From Actibacterium sp. (GTDB lineage: Bacteria; Pseudomonadota; Alphaproteobacteria; Rhodobacterales; Rhodobacteraceae), in contig JADQCB010000010.1 in NCBI GenBank assembly GCA_016278325.1, positions 1-43,017 of the forward strand: a stretch of DNA of 43,017 nt. The letters are read 5' to 3'. The notes under the pieces are model-generated. The model ran no database searches. It saw nothing but the letters and a program-made list of their open reading frames with translations, and was not told where the DNA came from. Both the position numbers and the translations under genes were made by a program. Positions 20,650 through 28,467 of the stretch are shown piece after piece (the stretch's first letter is position 1; every line of letters begins with the position of its first letter).

Positions 20650-21972
20650 TTAATTTCCGTAAACCTGTTCGGGCAGCCACAGCGCGATCTGCGGGAAGAC
20701 CATCACCAGCGCCAGCGCCAGCATCATCACCAGCACGAAAGGCACGATCGAGCGGTAGATGTCCTTGAGCCCGATTTCCGGCGGCGCCATGGCCCGCATC
20801 AGGAAAAGATTATAGCCGAAAGGCGGCGTCATGTATGCGATCTGCGTGGTGATGGTATAGAGCACCCCGTACCAGATCAGGTCGAAACCCAGCTGGTCGA
20901 CAAGCGGCACGTAAAGCGGCGCAACGATCACCAGCATCGCCGTGTCGTCCAGGAAGGTGCCCATCACGATGAAGCTGAGCTGCATGACGATCAGGATGCC
21001 CCAGGGGCCAAGGCCCAGATTGGTGAAGACCCCCTCGATCGCGCGGACCGCGCCCAGCCCGTCGAAGATCGCGCCAAAGGCCAGCGCGGCCAGGATGATC
21101 CACATGAACATGCACGATATCGCCAGGGTGTTGCGAACCGAGTTCTCGAACACCTCGCGGGTCATGCGGCCCTTGACCACAGCCGCGAAGAAGGCGGTCA
21201 TCGCCCCGATGGCCGAACTTTCCACCAGCGAGGTCCAGCCGTTGAGAAACGGGACCATCATCGCCGCGAAAATCGCCAGCGGCAGGATCCCGGCGCCCAG
21301 AAGCCGGAATTTCTCGCGCCGGGAAATGCCCTCGCGTTCGGCCGGTGGCAGAACCGGGCCAAGGGCGGGATCAAGCCGGCAGCGGATCGCGATGTAAATG
21401 ACGAACAGGCCCGCCATCATCAGCCCGGGCAGCACCCCGGCCAGCCACAATTGCCCGACCGGCTGGCGCGCGATCATCGCGTAAAGCACCAGGACCACCG
21501 AGGGCGGCACGAGGATGCCCAGGCTGGACCCGGCCTGGATCACGCCAGTGACCATGGTCTTGTCATATCCGCGCCGCAGCAGCTCGGGCAAAGCGATGGT
21601 CGCGCCGATGGCCATGCCGGCCACCGACAAGCCGTTCATCGCCGAGATCAGCACCATCAACCCGATCGTGCCGATCGCCAGCCCGCCGCGTATCGGCCCC
21701 ATCCAGACGTGGAACATGCGATACAGGTCATCGGCGATGCGGCTTTCCGACAGGACATAGCCCATGAAGATGAACATCGGCAGCGTTAGCAGCGGATACC
21801 ATTTCATCAGCTTCATCGCCGCCGAGAACGGAATCGTGACGCCCCCCGTCCCCCAGAGCAGAACGCCGGCCAGCGCGCCGACAAAGCCGATTGCGGCAAA
21901 GACACGCTGCCCGGTGATGAGCATCAGCATCATGCCCGCGAACATCACCAGCGCGATCATTTCGTGCGACAT
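20650..21972 (-). CDS. dctM: TRAP transporter large permease
   Basis: This is the DctM subunit, the Na+-coupled elevator-type membrane component that moves solute released by DctP (440 residues, about 12 hydrophobic segments, inner membrane). Family features include the N-terminal VMFAGMMLMLITGQRVF, the repeated GxSxxG-type loop (VSVAGMAIGA-like NGLSVAGMAIGATIALP), TGVIQAGSSLGILVPPSV and FLDDTAMLVIVAPLYVP. The ATG at 21972 shares its A with the dctQ stop (TGATG), which sets the start; a longer open frame upstream overlaps dctQ and is spurious. Confidence 0.95.
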   Translation of the reverse strand: MSHEMIALVMFAGMMLMLITGQRVFAAIGFVGALAGVLLWGTGGVTIPFSAAMKLMKWYPLLTLPMFIFMGYVLSESRIADDLYRMFHVWMGPIRGGLAIGTIGLMVLISAMNGLSVAGMAIGATIALPELLRRGYDKTMVTGVIQAGSSLGILVPPSVVLVLYAMIARQPVGQLWLAGVLPGLMMAGLFVIYIAIRCRLDPALGPVLPPAEREGISRREKFRLLGAGILPLAIFAAMMVPFLNGWTSLVESSAIGAMTAFFAAVVKGRMTREVFENSVRNTLAISCMFMWIILAALAFGAIFDGLGAVRAIEGVFTNLGLGPWGILIVMQLSFIVMGTFLDDTAMLVIVAPLYVPLVDQLGFDLIWYGVLYTITTQIAYMTPPFGYNLFLMRAMAPPEIGLKDIYRSIVPFVLVMMLALALVMVFPQIALWLPEQVYGN

Positions 21973-22574
21973 CAGATTTCTTCTCCGCGGATACGGCCGA
22001 TATCGCGGAAGAACTCCGCGACGGCCTGAAGGATCATCATCACGATGCCGATGCACATCACCAGCTTGATCGGCCACAGATAGGGGCGCCAGGCCGTCGG
22101 GCTGCGCTCCATCCGGCCTATCACCTCGGCGGCCCCCGACAGCCCGTCGCTGAACGTGGCCGAAACCAGGTTGGCGTAGAATTCCGACGGGGTCATGCCG
22201 AAATAGCCAAGCGAATATGCCATCGACCCCAACGCGCCCCGAAGCAGGACAAACAGGAAATACAGCAGGAAAAAGATGGTGAACGCATCCACCCAGGCGC
22301 GGGTCCGCGGCGACCATTCGCCATAGAACAGGTCCATGCGCACATTGGCGCCAAGCTGGATCGAATACGGCCCGCCGAGGATGTAATAGGCCACCATCGT
22401 GAACTGGGCCATTTCCAGCGTCCACAGCGACGGCAGGAAGAACGTCTTCGAGATCGAGGACCACAGCAGGATGCCGATCAGCACGAAGATCAGATACATC
22501 GCGATCCGGCCGAGCACCCGGTTCACCCGGTCGACGCCGTTGACATAGGCCCGCATGAAGCTAGGCATGGGCAT
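21972..22574 (-). CDS. dctQ: TRAP transporter small permease
   Basis: This is the DctQ subunit with several transmembrane helices (200 residues, inner membrane), which supports DctM. Hydrophobic segments are visible at about 20-40 (IAMYLIFVLIGILLW), 55-75, 90-110 (FTIFFLLYFLFVLLRGAL) and 160-185 (WPIKLVMCIGIVMMIL). The start at 22574 overlaps the end of the amidohydrolase gene by 14 bases; an ATG at 22568 is a close alternative. It shares one base with dctM. Confidence 0.93.
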   Translation of the reverse strand: MPMPSFMRAYVNGVDRVNRVLGRIAMYLIFVLIGILLWSSISKTFFLPSLWTLEMAQFTMVAYYILGGPYSIQLGANVRMDLFYGEWSPRTRAWVDAFTIFFLLYFLFVLLRGALGSMAYSLGYFGMTPSEFYANLVSATFSDGLSGAAEVIGRMERSPTAWRPYLWPIKLVMCIGIVMMILQAVAEFFRDIGRIRGEEI

Positions 22575-23352
22575 CCTCCGCGAACCATGACGCAGCTTCG
22601 GCGAGCGCCGGAGAGAGCAGCTTTGTCACTTCGTTTGCCATCCGTTCCTCGTCCTGTTCGGTGGCCAGCAGGTCGTTGCGGATCTCGATCATCACGTTCG
22701 GCAGGCCGCGCGCCTCGCCATGCAGGCGCAGGCTGTGGGTCACGTCGTCCTCGGGGCCATAGGGCGCGTTGCGCCTGATGTCGCGGCCGGGCAGGCGATG
22801 GGTCTGTGCCAGCATGGCATCGGCAAGGCGCGTATCGCTGTCGTGCAGAATGCCGATTTCCACATCCCGCCGCAGGCCGTGAAACACCGGCGTGAAGCTG
22901 TGGATCGTGACGATCGCGGTTGTCATGCGGGCCGCGGCGCGGGAATCGAGCACCTGGCTGACCGCAGCGCAGAACGGGCGATACACATTCGCCACGCGGG
23001 CGGCCCGGGCGGCGGCATCCAGCCCGGCATTTCCCGGAATGTCGAAGCGTTCGGATATCGCGGGCATCGCGCTGGGGCTTTCCGGGGCGCGGTTGCAGTC
23101 ATAGACCAGCCGCGACAGCCGCCCGGCGATCAAGGGCGCGTCCAGCGCCCGCGACAGGTGCCGCGCCACGCCCAGCGCGCCGGGATCCCAGGCGGCATGG
23201 CTGTCAAGATCCCGATCGTCCAGGCCCAGCCGGTTCAACGCGGTGGGAATCGCGTTGGACGCGTGCTCGCAGATCAGCACGACAGTGCCCGCACCGTCGG
23301 GATTGACGATGTCGGCGGCCGGTCCGAACTGTGGGTTTTGGAGAGTCTGCAA
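22561..23352 (-). CDS. N-formylglutamate amidohydrolase family enzyme
   Basis: This 263-residue protein belongs to the N-formylglutamate amidohydrolase (HutG-type) family, metal-dependent enzymes that cleave an amide next to glutamate. It shows the opening IVNPDGAGTVVLICEHASNAIP, DSHAAWDPGALGVA, the conserved SRLVYDCNR, HSFTPVF and VMIEIRNDL. I chose a TTG start at 23352, because CGGAG lies 7 bases upstream and a promoter at 23405-23376 would start transcription near 23369. A TTG at 23376 would sit inside that promoter. It is the first gene of the operon. No other hut gene is present, so I infer that it hydrolyses a gamma-glutamyl or N-acyl intermediate rather than serving histidine breakdown. 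Confidence 0.85.
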   Translation of the reverse strand: MQTLQNPQFGPAADIVNPDGAGTVVLICEHASNAIPTALNRLGLDDRDLDSHAAWDPGALGVARHLSRALDAPLIAGRLSRLVYDCNRAPESPSAMPAISERFDIPGNAGLDAAARAARVANVYRPFCAAVSQVLDSRAAARMTTAIVTIHSFTPVFHGLRRDVEIGILHDSDTRLADAMLAQTHRLPGRDIRRNAPYGPEDDVTHSLRLHGEARGLPNVMIEIRNDLLATEQDEERMANEVTKLLSPALAEAASWFAEDAHA

Positions 23353-23375
23353 AACCTGGCTCCGTCTTTTGTTCA

Positions 23376-23405
23376 ATTATCTTCTGTATTTTTTTCTCCT
23401 GTCAA
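23376..23405 (-). promoter_or_regulatory. Promoter of the amidohydrolase-TRAP-ligase operon
   Basis: Minus strand: a perfect -35 TTGACA (23405-23400), 18-base spacer, -10 GATAAT (23381-23376), five of six to consensus. The start of transcription would be near 23369, followed by the CGGAG site of the TTG start at 23352. This is the strongest promoter-like sequence in the accessory block. Confidence 0.6.
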
Positions 23406-23420
23406 TATATCTTCAGAAGA
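23377..23420. promoter_or_regulatory. Candidate RpiR operator sites
   Basis: The gap between the divergent amidohydrolase and rpiR-type genes contains a perfect inverted repeat TCTTC-A-GAAGA (23410-23420). The heptamer TATCTTC also occurs twice, at 23378-23384 and 23408-23414, 30 bases apart (about three helical turns). The copies flank and overlap the operon promoter. Placement suggests binding by the adjacent RpiR regulator; no binding is known. Confidence 0.45.
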
Positions 23421-23505
23421 GAATTTCGTGGTGACCTCCGATGCGCATGTCTTGTGCAATGCGCCGGCCAAATGATCGCAACGGGGGCAAGACGGGGGCG
23501 CAAGG

Positions 23506-24378
23506 ATGCCCGAGCCGACCAAGACGGTGCGCGACCTGATCCGCGCGGAATATGAGCAGCTTACCCAGTCCGAGCGCAAGCTCGCCAATGCGCTGCTGGA
23601 AAACTACCCCGCGGCGGGGCTTGCCTCGATCACCATCGTGGCGGCGAATGCCGGTGTGTCGACACCGACCGTCGCGCGGATGGTCAAGAAGCTCGGGTTC
23701 AAGGGGTTTCCGCAATTTCACCAGACCCTGCGCGATGAGTTGGAGGCCGCGGTCAGCGGGCCGGTTCAGAAACGCGAGCGCTGGGCGTCCGAGGCGCCCG
23801 AATCGCACATGCTGAACCGTTTCGCCGAGGCGGTCCTGCAGAACATGCGCCAGACATTGTCGCATGTGGATACCGGGCGTTTCGACGCGGCGGTGGACCG
23901 GCTGGCCGACAGCGAGGCGCAGCTGTTCGTCGTTGGCGGCCGGGTGACGCGGGCGCTGGCGGATTACGCCTTCACCCATCTCCAGGCGATCCGTCCGCGG
24001 GTCACGCACATGACCTCTTCGGCCGCGACATGGCCGCATTACGTTCTGGACATGCAGCGCGCGGATACGCTGCTGATGTTCGACATCCGGCGCTATGAAA
24101 CGAACCTGTTGCGGCTGGCCGAACTGGCCAAGGATCGCGGCGTGAGCGTCATCCTGATCACGGATCAGTGGACATCGCCGGTGGGCAAGGTCGCGGACCA
24201 GATCTTCAACTGCTGGGGCGAGATCCCGTCGGCATGGGATTCGAACATTTCCACCATGATGCTGCTGGAGGCGCTGATCGCCGCGGTGCAGGAGAAATCC
24301 TGGGACGCGACCCGCACGCGATTCGAGGAACTGGACGGGATCTTCGACCTGACCAGGCTTTATCGAAAATTCACCTGA
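23506..24378 (+). CDS. MurR/RpiR family transcriptional regulator
   Basis: This 290-residue cytoplasmic regulator has an N-terminal RpiR-type HTH (about 1-80: SITIVAANAGVSTPTVARMV, then KKLGFKGFPQFHQ) and a C-terminal SIS sugar/phosphate-binding domain (about 130-275: LFVVGGRVTRALADYAF; ADTLLMFDIRRYETN; GVSVILITDQWTSPVG). RpiR proteins in Rhodobacterales often control catabolic and TRAP/ABC operons. It is divergent from the amidohydrolase-TRAP operon and so is the best candidate for its regulator. AAGG lies immediately before the ATG. The ligand is unknown. Confidence 0.9.
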   Translation: MPEPTKTVRDLIRAEYEQLTQSERKLANALLENYPAAGLASITIVAANAGVSTPTVARMVKKLGFKGFPQFHQTLRDELEAAVSGPVQKRERWASEAPESHMLNRFAEAVLQNMRQTLSHVDTGRFDAAVDRLADSEAQLFVVGGRVTRALADYAFTHLQAIRPRVTHMTSSAATWPHYVLDMQRADTLLMFDIRRYETNLLRLAELAKDRGVSVILITDQWTSPVGKVADQIFNCWGEIPSAWDSNISTMMLLEALIAAVQEKSWDATRTRFEELDGIFDLTRLYRKFT

Positions 24379-24466
24379 CCGGCGCCGCCCCTGCGACCGG
24401 GGATTGCACATCGTTCCTGCAACAGCACGTCGTCACCTGGCCGTGGCCGGGTCCGGCCATTTCCTG

Positions 24467-24495
24467 TTGAGCGGACTCGGCGCTGGCCGTATATC
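24467..24495 (+). promoter_or_regulatory. Promoter of the FadR-type regulator gene
   Basis: Plus strand: -35 TTGAGC (24467-24472), 17-base spacer, -10 TATATC (24490-24495). Transcription would start near 24502, giving a very short leader with AGGGAG before the ATG at 24517. It indicates that this regulator is transcribed separately from the rpiR-type gene. Confidence 0.5.
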
Positions 24496-24516
24496 AACCC
24501 CGATCAGGGAGAGATG

Positions 24517-25287
24517 ATGCCGTTTCAGAAGGTCCAGCCGGAAAAACTGTCGCACGCGGTTCAACGCCAGATCGAGCTGTTGATCCTGCGCGGTGTTCTG
24601 CGCCCGGGCGAACGTCTTCCGTCGGAACGGGAATTGTCGGAAAAGCTGGGCGTGTCGCGCCCCAGCCTGCGCGAGGCGATCGCCGAGTTGCAGGATCGCG
24701 GCCTGCTGACCAGCCGTGCCGGCGCCGGGATTTTCGTGGCCGAGGTTCTGGGCTCGGCCTTCGCACCGGCCCTGATCCGGCTGTTCGCCGACCACGAGGA
24801 AGCGGTGTTCGACTATATCTCGTTCCGCCGCGACATGGAGGGGCTGGCCGCCGAACGCGCGGCGCATCTGGCCTCGGACACCGACTTGCAGGTGGTCAAC
24901 ACCATCTTCGGCAAGATGGAGGCGGTGCATTCCAAGCGAAACCCGGCCGACGAGGCGCGGCTGGACGCCGAGTTTCACATGGCGATCATCGAGGCATCGC
25001 ACAACGTGGTCATGTTGCACATGATGCGTTCGATGTTCGACCTGCTGCGCGAGGGGGTGTTCTACAACCGCCAGGTCATGTTCAAGCAGCGCACCACGCG
25101 CAGTGCCCTGCTGGACCAGCATCGCGCGATCAACGATGCCTTGCAGGCGCGTGATCCGCAGGCGGCCCGCGCCGCAATCGAGGCCCACATGAATTACATC
25201 GAGCAATCGCTCGTCAATCAGCAGGCCGCCGACCGGCATGAGCGGATCGCCCGCCAGCGGCTGGAGCACGAGCAGGCCCGCAGCTGA
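24517..25287 (+). CDS. FadR subfamily GntR transcriptional regulator
   Basis: This is a 256-residue regulator with an N-terminal GntR winged helix (about 10-75: ILRGVLRPGERLPSERELSE, then KLGVSRPSLREAIAELQDRG) and a C-terminal all-helical FCD effector domain (about 95-230). Metal-binding FCD residues are suggested by AEFHMAIIEASHN, LLDQHRAINDAL and AIEAHMNYI. FCD regulators commonly sense organic acids. Two ATGs are adjacent (24514, 24517); I chose the second since it leaves 5 bases after the AGGGAG site, against 2 for the first. It lies beside the accessory catabolic block and may sense a product of it, or may be unrelated. No dehydrogenase partner genes follow. Confidence 0.9.
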   Translation: MPFQKVQPEKLSHAVQRQIELLILRGVLRPGERLPSERELSEKLGVSRPSLREAIAELQDRGLLTSRAGAGIFVAEVLGSAFAPALIRLFADHEEAVFDYISFRRDMEGLAAERAAHLASDTDLQVVNTIFGKMEAVHSKRNPADEARLDAEFHMAIIEASHNVVMLHMMRSMFDLLREGVFYNRQVMFKQRTTRSALLDQHRAINDALQARDPQAARAAIEAHMNYIEQSLVNQQAADRHERIARQRLEHEQARS

Positions 25288-25339
25288 CGCCGCCGCGGCT
25301 TGACACCGACCGGCATCGGGCCTAAACGCCCCGGATACC

Positions 25340-25491
25340 CCGGAAGTGCCACGCTTCCGGTCCCGACGCTTTTTGCGGGGATCGCCACCAGTCAGCGCGT
25401 TGCGCCCACTGGTGTCGTTGGTGTTTGGCGTATCGCCGATGCGCTTCAAAATTCGCGTGCGCGCCCCATCTGGGGCGGGTGAGGGTATAAC
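25340..25491 (+). other. Structured region upstream of ffh
   Basis: Between the FadR-type gene and ffh there are 223 bases without a credible gene but with four inverted repeats: CCGGAAG/CTTCCGG (25340-25360), CACCAGT/ACTGGTG with an inner GCGC pair (25386-25414), GGCG/CGCC near 25427, and CGCCCC/GGGGCG (25462-25477). A TATAAC hexamer follows at 25486-25491. The first hairpin may end the upstream transcript. The rest could be a leader or a small RNA. The conserved SRP RNA loop (GGAAGGAAGCAGCC-like) is not present, so it is not 4.5S RNA. Confidence 0.4.
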
Positions 25492-25510
25492 GGTCGCAGG
25501 AGGGCCAGGC

Positions 25511-27001
25511 ATGTTTGAAAATCTTTCCGAACGCCTCTCCGGCGTCTTCGACCGGCTGACCAAGCAGGGCGCGCTGTCAGAGGATGACGTCAGGACCGCG
25601 CTGCGCGAGGTGCGTGTGGCGCTGCTCGAGGCCGACGTCTCGCTTCCCGTCGCACGCGATTTCGTCAAGGCCGTGCAGGCCAAGGCCACCGGCCAGGCCG
25701 TCACCCGGTCGGTGACCCCCGGTCAGCAGGTCGTCAAGATCGTCCATGACGAGCTGGTGCATGTGCTGGCCGGCGATGAAGAGCCCGGCGCGCTGAAGAT
25801 CGACAATCCGCCGGCGCCGATCCTGATGGTGGGGCTTCAGGGCTCGGGCAAGACGACGACCACCGCGAAGCTTGCCAAGCGGCTGCGCGAGAAAAGCGGC
25901 AAGCGGGTGCTGATGGCCTCGCTCGACACCAACCGCCCTGCGGCGATGGAACAGCTTCAGATCCTGGGCGCCCAGATCGGCGTCGACACCCTGCCCATCG
26001 TCAAGGGCGAGACCGCGGTGCAGATCGCCAGGCGCGCCAGGCAGCAGGCGACGATGGGCGGCTATGACGTCTACATGCTGGACACGGCCGGGCGCCTGCA
26101 TATCGACCAGGAGCTGATGGACCAGGTCGCCCAGGTGCGCGACGTGACCAATCCGCGCGAAACCCTGCTGGTGGTGGACGGGTTAACCGGCCAGGACGCG
26201 GTGAACGTGGCCGAGCAGTTCGACGGCCAGATCGGTATTTCCGGCGTGGTGCTGACCCGGATGGACGGTGACGGGCGCGGTGGCGCGGCGCTGTCGATGC
26301 GTGCCGTGACCGGCAAGCCGATCCGCTTTGTCGGCCTGGGCGAGAAGATGGACGCGATCGAGGAGTTCCACCCCGAACGCATCGCCGGCCGCATCCTCGG
26401 CATGGGCGACATCGTCAGCCTCGTCGAGAAGGCGCAGGAAACCATCGAGGCCGAGCAGGCCGAGCGCATGATGAAGCGCTTCCAGAAGGGTCAGTTCAAC
26501 ATGAACGACCTCAGGATGCAGCTGGAGCAGATGCTCAAGATGGGCGGCATGGAAGGTGTCATGGGCATGATGCCCGGCATGGGCAAGATGTCCAGGCAGA
26601 TGGAACAGGCCGGCTTCGACGATTCGATCCTGAAGCGCCAGATCGCGCTGATCCAGTCGATGACCAGGCGCGAGCGCGCCAATCCGCAGATCCTTCAGGC
26701 GTCGCGCAAGAAGCGCATCGCCCGGGGCGCGGGGCTGGAAGTCAGCGAGTTGAACAGGCTTCTGAAAATGCACCGGCAGATGGCCGACATGATGAAGAAG
26801 ATGGGCAAGGGCGGCATGCTGAAACAGGCCATGAAGGGCATGTTCGGCAAGGGCGGCGACATGCCCGCCGGCATGGACCCGGCGCAAATGGACCCCAAGG
26901 CGATGGAGGCCGCGGCACGGCAGATGGGCGGCGGATTTCCCGGCATGGGCGCGGGCGCGCAGCTGCCCCCGGGCCTGAGCGGATTCGGCAAGAAGAAATA
27001 A
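25511..27001 (+). CDS. ffh: Signal recognition particle protein (SRP54)
   Basis: Ffh binds signal sequences of nascent membrane proteins and, with 4.5S RNA and FtsY, targets ribosomes to the membrane. The 496-residue protein has the N domain (1-95), the GTPase G domain with G1 GLQGSGKT at 108-115, DTAGRLHID, TRMDGDGRGGAAL and GLGEKMDAIEEF, and a Met-rich M domain from about 310 (MEGVMGMMPGMGKMS; ADMMKKMGKGGM) that binds signal peptides and RNA. The ATG at 25511 has AGGAGGG upstream; the open frame extending to 25346 is spurious. It heads a run with two acetyltransferases, chorismate mutase and rpsP. Confidence 0.97.
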   Translation: MFENLSERLSGVFDRLTKQGALSEDDVRTALREVRVALLEADVSLPVARDFVKAVQAKATGQAVTRSVTPGQQVVKIVHDELVHVLAGDEEPGALKIDNPPAPILMVGLQGSGKTTTTAKLAKRLREKSGKRVLMASLDTNRPAAMEQLQILGAQIGVDTLPIVKGETAVQIARRARQQATMGGYDVYMLDTAGRLHIDQELMDQVAQVRDVTNPRETLLVVDGLTGQDAVNVAEQFDGQIGISGVVLTRMDGDGRGGAALSMRAVTGKPIRFVGLGEKMDAIEEFHPERIAGRILGMGDIVSLVEKAQETIEAEQAERMMKRFQKGQFNMNDLRMQLEQMLKMGGMEGVMGMMPGMGKMSRQMEQAGFDDSILKRQIALIQSMTRRERANPQILQASRKKRIARGAGLEVSELNRLLKMHRQMADMMKKMGKGGMLKQAMKGMFGKGGDMPAGMDPAQMDPKAMEAAARQMGGGFPGMGAGAQLPPGLSGFGKKK

Positions 27002-27007
27002 CCCGCA

Positions 27008-27532
27008 ATGCCCCTGACCAATGCCCCGACCCTGCAATCCGACCGTCTGATCCTGCGCGGCCCCGAGCTGCGCGATTTCGAACCGTTGGCGGCGTTCTTC
27101 GCCGACGAAGAGCGCGCCTGGGGGTTCGGCGGCGCCGAGACCCGGGCCGATGCCTGGCGCTGGTTCGCCAGCAATATCGGGCACTGGCATATCCACGGAT
27201 ACGGCTATTTCACCATCGAGATGCGGGCGGGGGGGCAGCCGGCCGGCCTGTCGGGGATCTGGAACCCCGAAGGCTGGCCCGAGCCCGAACTGGGCTGGCT
27301 CGTCTTCGCCGAATGGGAAGGCCGCGGCGTCGCCCATGAAGCGGCGATGCGGGCCCGCGCCTGGGCCTATGAAGAGCTTGGTTTCAAGACGCTGACCAGC
27401 AACATCCTGCCGGGCAATACCCGGTCGGTCGCGCTGGCCGAACGGCTGGGCGCGCGCTATGAGCGGACCTACGAGAACGTGACCATGGGGCGCGACATGC
27501 TCTATCGCCATCCCGGGCCGGAGGATCTGTGA
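27008..27532 (+). CDS. GNAT family N-acetyltransferase (RimJ/RimL-like), copy 1
   Basis: This 174-residue protein is a GNAT acetyltransferase of the RimJ/RimL-like group, which transfers acetyl from acetyl-CoA to an amine, often a protein N-terminus. It shows LQSDRLILRGPELRDFEPL at the start, the acetyl-CoA pyrophosphate-loop region EWEGRGVAHEAAMRARAWA, and GNTRSVALAERLGAR. It begins 7 bases after ffh and its stop overlaps the next gene as TGATG. The neighbouring copy 2 shares the opening and several motifs, so the pair probably arose by tandem duplication. The acceptor is unknown. Confidence 0.87.
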   Translation: MPLTNAPTLQSDRLILRGPELRDFEPLAAFFADEERAWGFGGAETRADAWRWFASNIGHWHIHGYGYFTIEMRAGGQPAGLSGIWNPEGWPEPELGWLVFAEWEGRGVAHEAAMRARAWAYEELGFKTLTSNILPGNTRSVALAERLGARYERTYENVTMGRDMLYRHPGPEDL

Positions 27533-28137
27533 TGCCGCACACGGACATCCCGGTTCTGCAAACGCGCCGCCTGGTCCTGCGCGGCCCCGAGCCGGAGGAT
27601 TACCCGGACTTTCGCGCCACCTTTGCCTCCTATCGCTCGCGCTTCATGGGCGGGCCGCTGAACAAGTACGAAACCTGGATCCTCTACGCTGCCGAGATCG
27701 GCCACTGGCTGATCCGCGGTTTCGGAATGTGGGTGATCCGCGACAAGGCCACCGACGAGACATATGGCATGGCCGGCGGCTGGCAGCCGGCCGGCTGGCC
27801 CGAGCGCGAAATCGCCTGGATCATCTGGCCCGACAAGGCCGGCCGCGGCTTCGCGCTGGAGGCCACCAACGAGGCCCGGCGCTATTTCTACGAAGAACAG
27901 GGATGGGACGGGGCGGTCAGCTATATCGACCCCAAGAACCTCGATTCCATCCGCCTGGCCGAGCGATTGGGGGCGGTGAGGGACCCCGATGCCGCCACGA
28001 TCGACGGCAGCGATGTGGTCTATCGCCACCCCGCGCCGGGGCGGTTGCGCAACAGCCAGATCTCCGACGGCATCGCGCTGGAGATCAGCCATTACAGCGA
28101 TCCCCTGTTCAAACCGAAAGGGTTCCCTCTTGACTGA
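27532..28137 (+). CDS. GNAT family N-acetyltransferase (RimJ/RimL-like), copy 2
   Basis: This 201-residue acetyltransferase resembles copy 1: both have LQxxRLxLRGPE at the start, an IGHW segment in the middle (residues about 57-60 here) and the CoA loop (DKAGRGFALEATNEARR). The C-terminal extension after LAERLGAV is longer than in copy 1. I chose the ATG at 27532, which shares its A with the stop of copy 1; a GTG three bases earlier is in the same frame. Its end overlaps the TTG start of the chorismate mutase gene by 8 bases. The acceptor is unknown. Confidence 0.86.
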   Translation: MPHTDIPVLQTRRLVLRGPEPEDYPDFRATFASYRSRFMGGPLNKYETWILYAAEIGHWLIRGFGMWVIRDKATDETYGMAGGWQPAGWPEREIAWIIWPDKAGRGFALEATNEARRYFYEEQGWDGAVSYIDPKNLDSIRLAERLGAVRDPDAATIDGSDVVYRHPAPGRLRNSQISDGIALEISHYSDPLFKPKGFPLD

Positions 28138-28426
28138 CGCTGCAACCCGCGCCGCGGAGCTTCTGGCAGAGCACCGCAACAGCATCGACCGGCTGGATGC
28201 GATCCTCGTCTACACGCTGGGCGAGCGGTTCAAGCACACCCAGGCGGTCGGAAGGCTGAAGGCCGCGCATGATCTGCCGCCCTCCGACCCTGCGCGCGAG
28301 GCGGCGCAGATCGCCCGGCTTGAGGAGCTGGCCAATGAGGCCGACCTCGACCCGGAATTCGCCAAGAAATTCCTGGCCTTCATCATCCAGGAAGTCATCA
28401 AGCATCACGAGCAACACAAGAAATAG
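28130..28426 (+). CDS. Chorismate mutase (AroQ class)
   Basis: This 98-residue all-helical protein is an AroQ-type chorismate mutase, which converts chorismate to prephenate for phenylalanine and tyrosine synthesis. The pattern fits the family: [20 protein letters not shown] (helix 1 with catalytic Arg), [20 protein letters not shown] (Lys/Arg helix), and [28 protein letters not shown] at the end. The start is TTG at 28130, preceded by AAAGGG 7 bases upstream. It overlaps the acetyltransferase by 8 bases. The gene is easily missed because of the TTG start. Confidence 0.9.
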   Translation: MTDAATRAAELLAEHRNSIDRLDAILVYTLGERFKHTQAVGRLKAAHDLPPSDPAREAAQIARLEELANEADLDPEFAKKFLAFIIQEVIKHHEQHKK

Positions 28427-28467
28427 GCAGGAGTCCTGCCGAAGCCAAAACCAAGGAGAAAGCGACA

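Noticed and set aside
22561-23352. Histidine utilisation (hut) locus
   Set aside because: Only the N-formylglutamate-amidohydrolase-like gene is present; hutH, hutU, hutI and hutF are absent, and the partners are TRAP, ligase and dehydrogenase genes.
25288-25510. 4.5S/SRP RNA gene next to ffh
   Set aside because: Hairpins are present, but the conserved SRP RNA tetraloop and symmetric-loop sequence are not visible on either strand.
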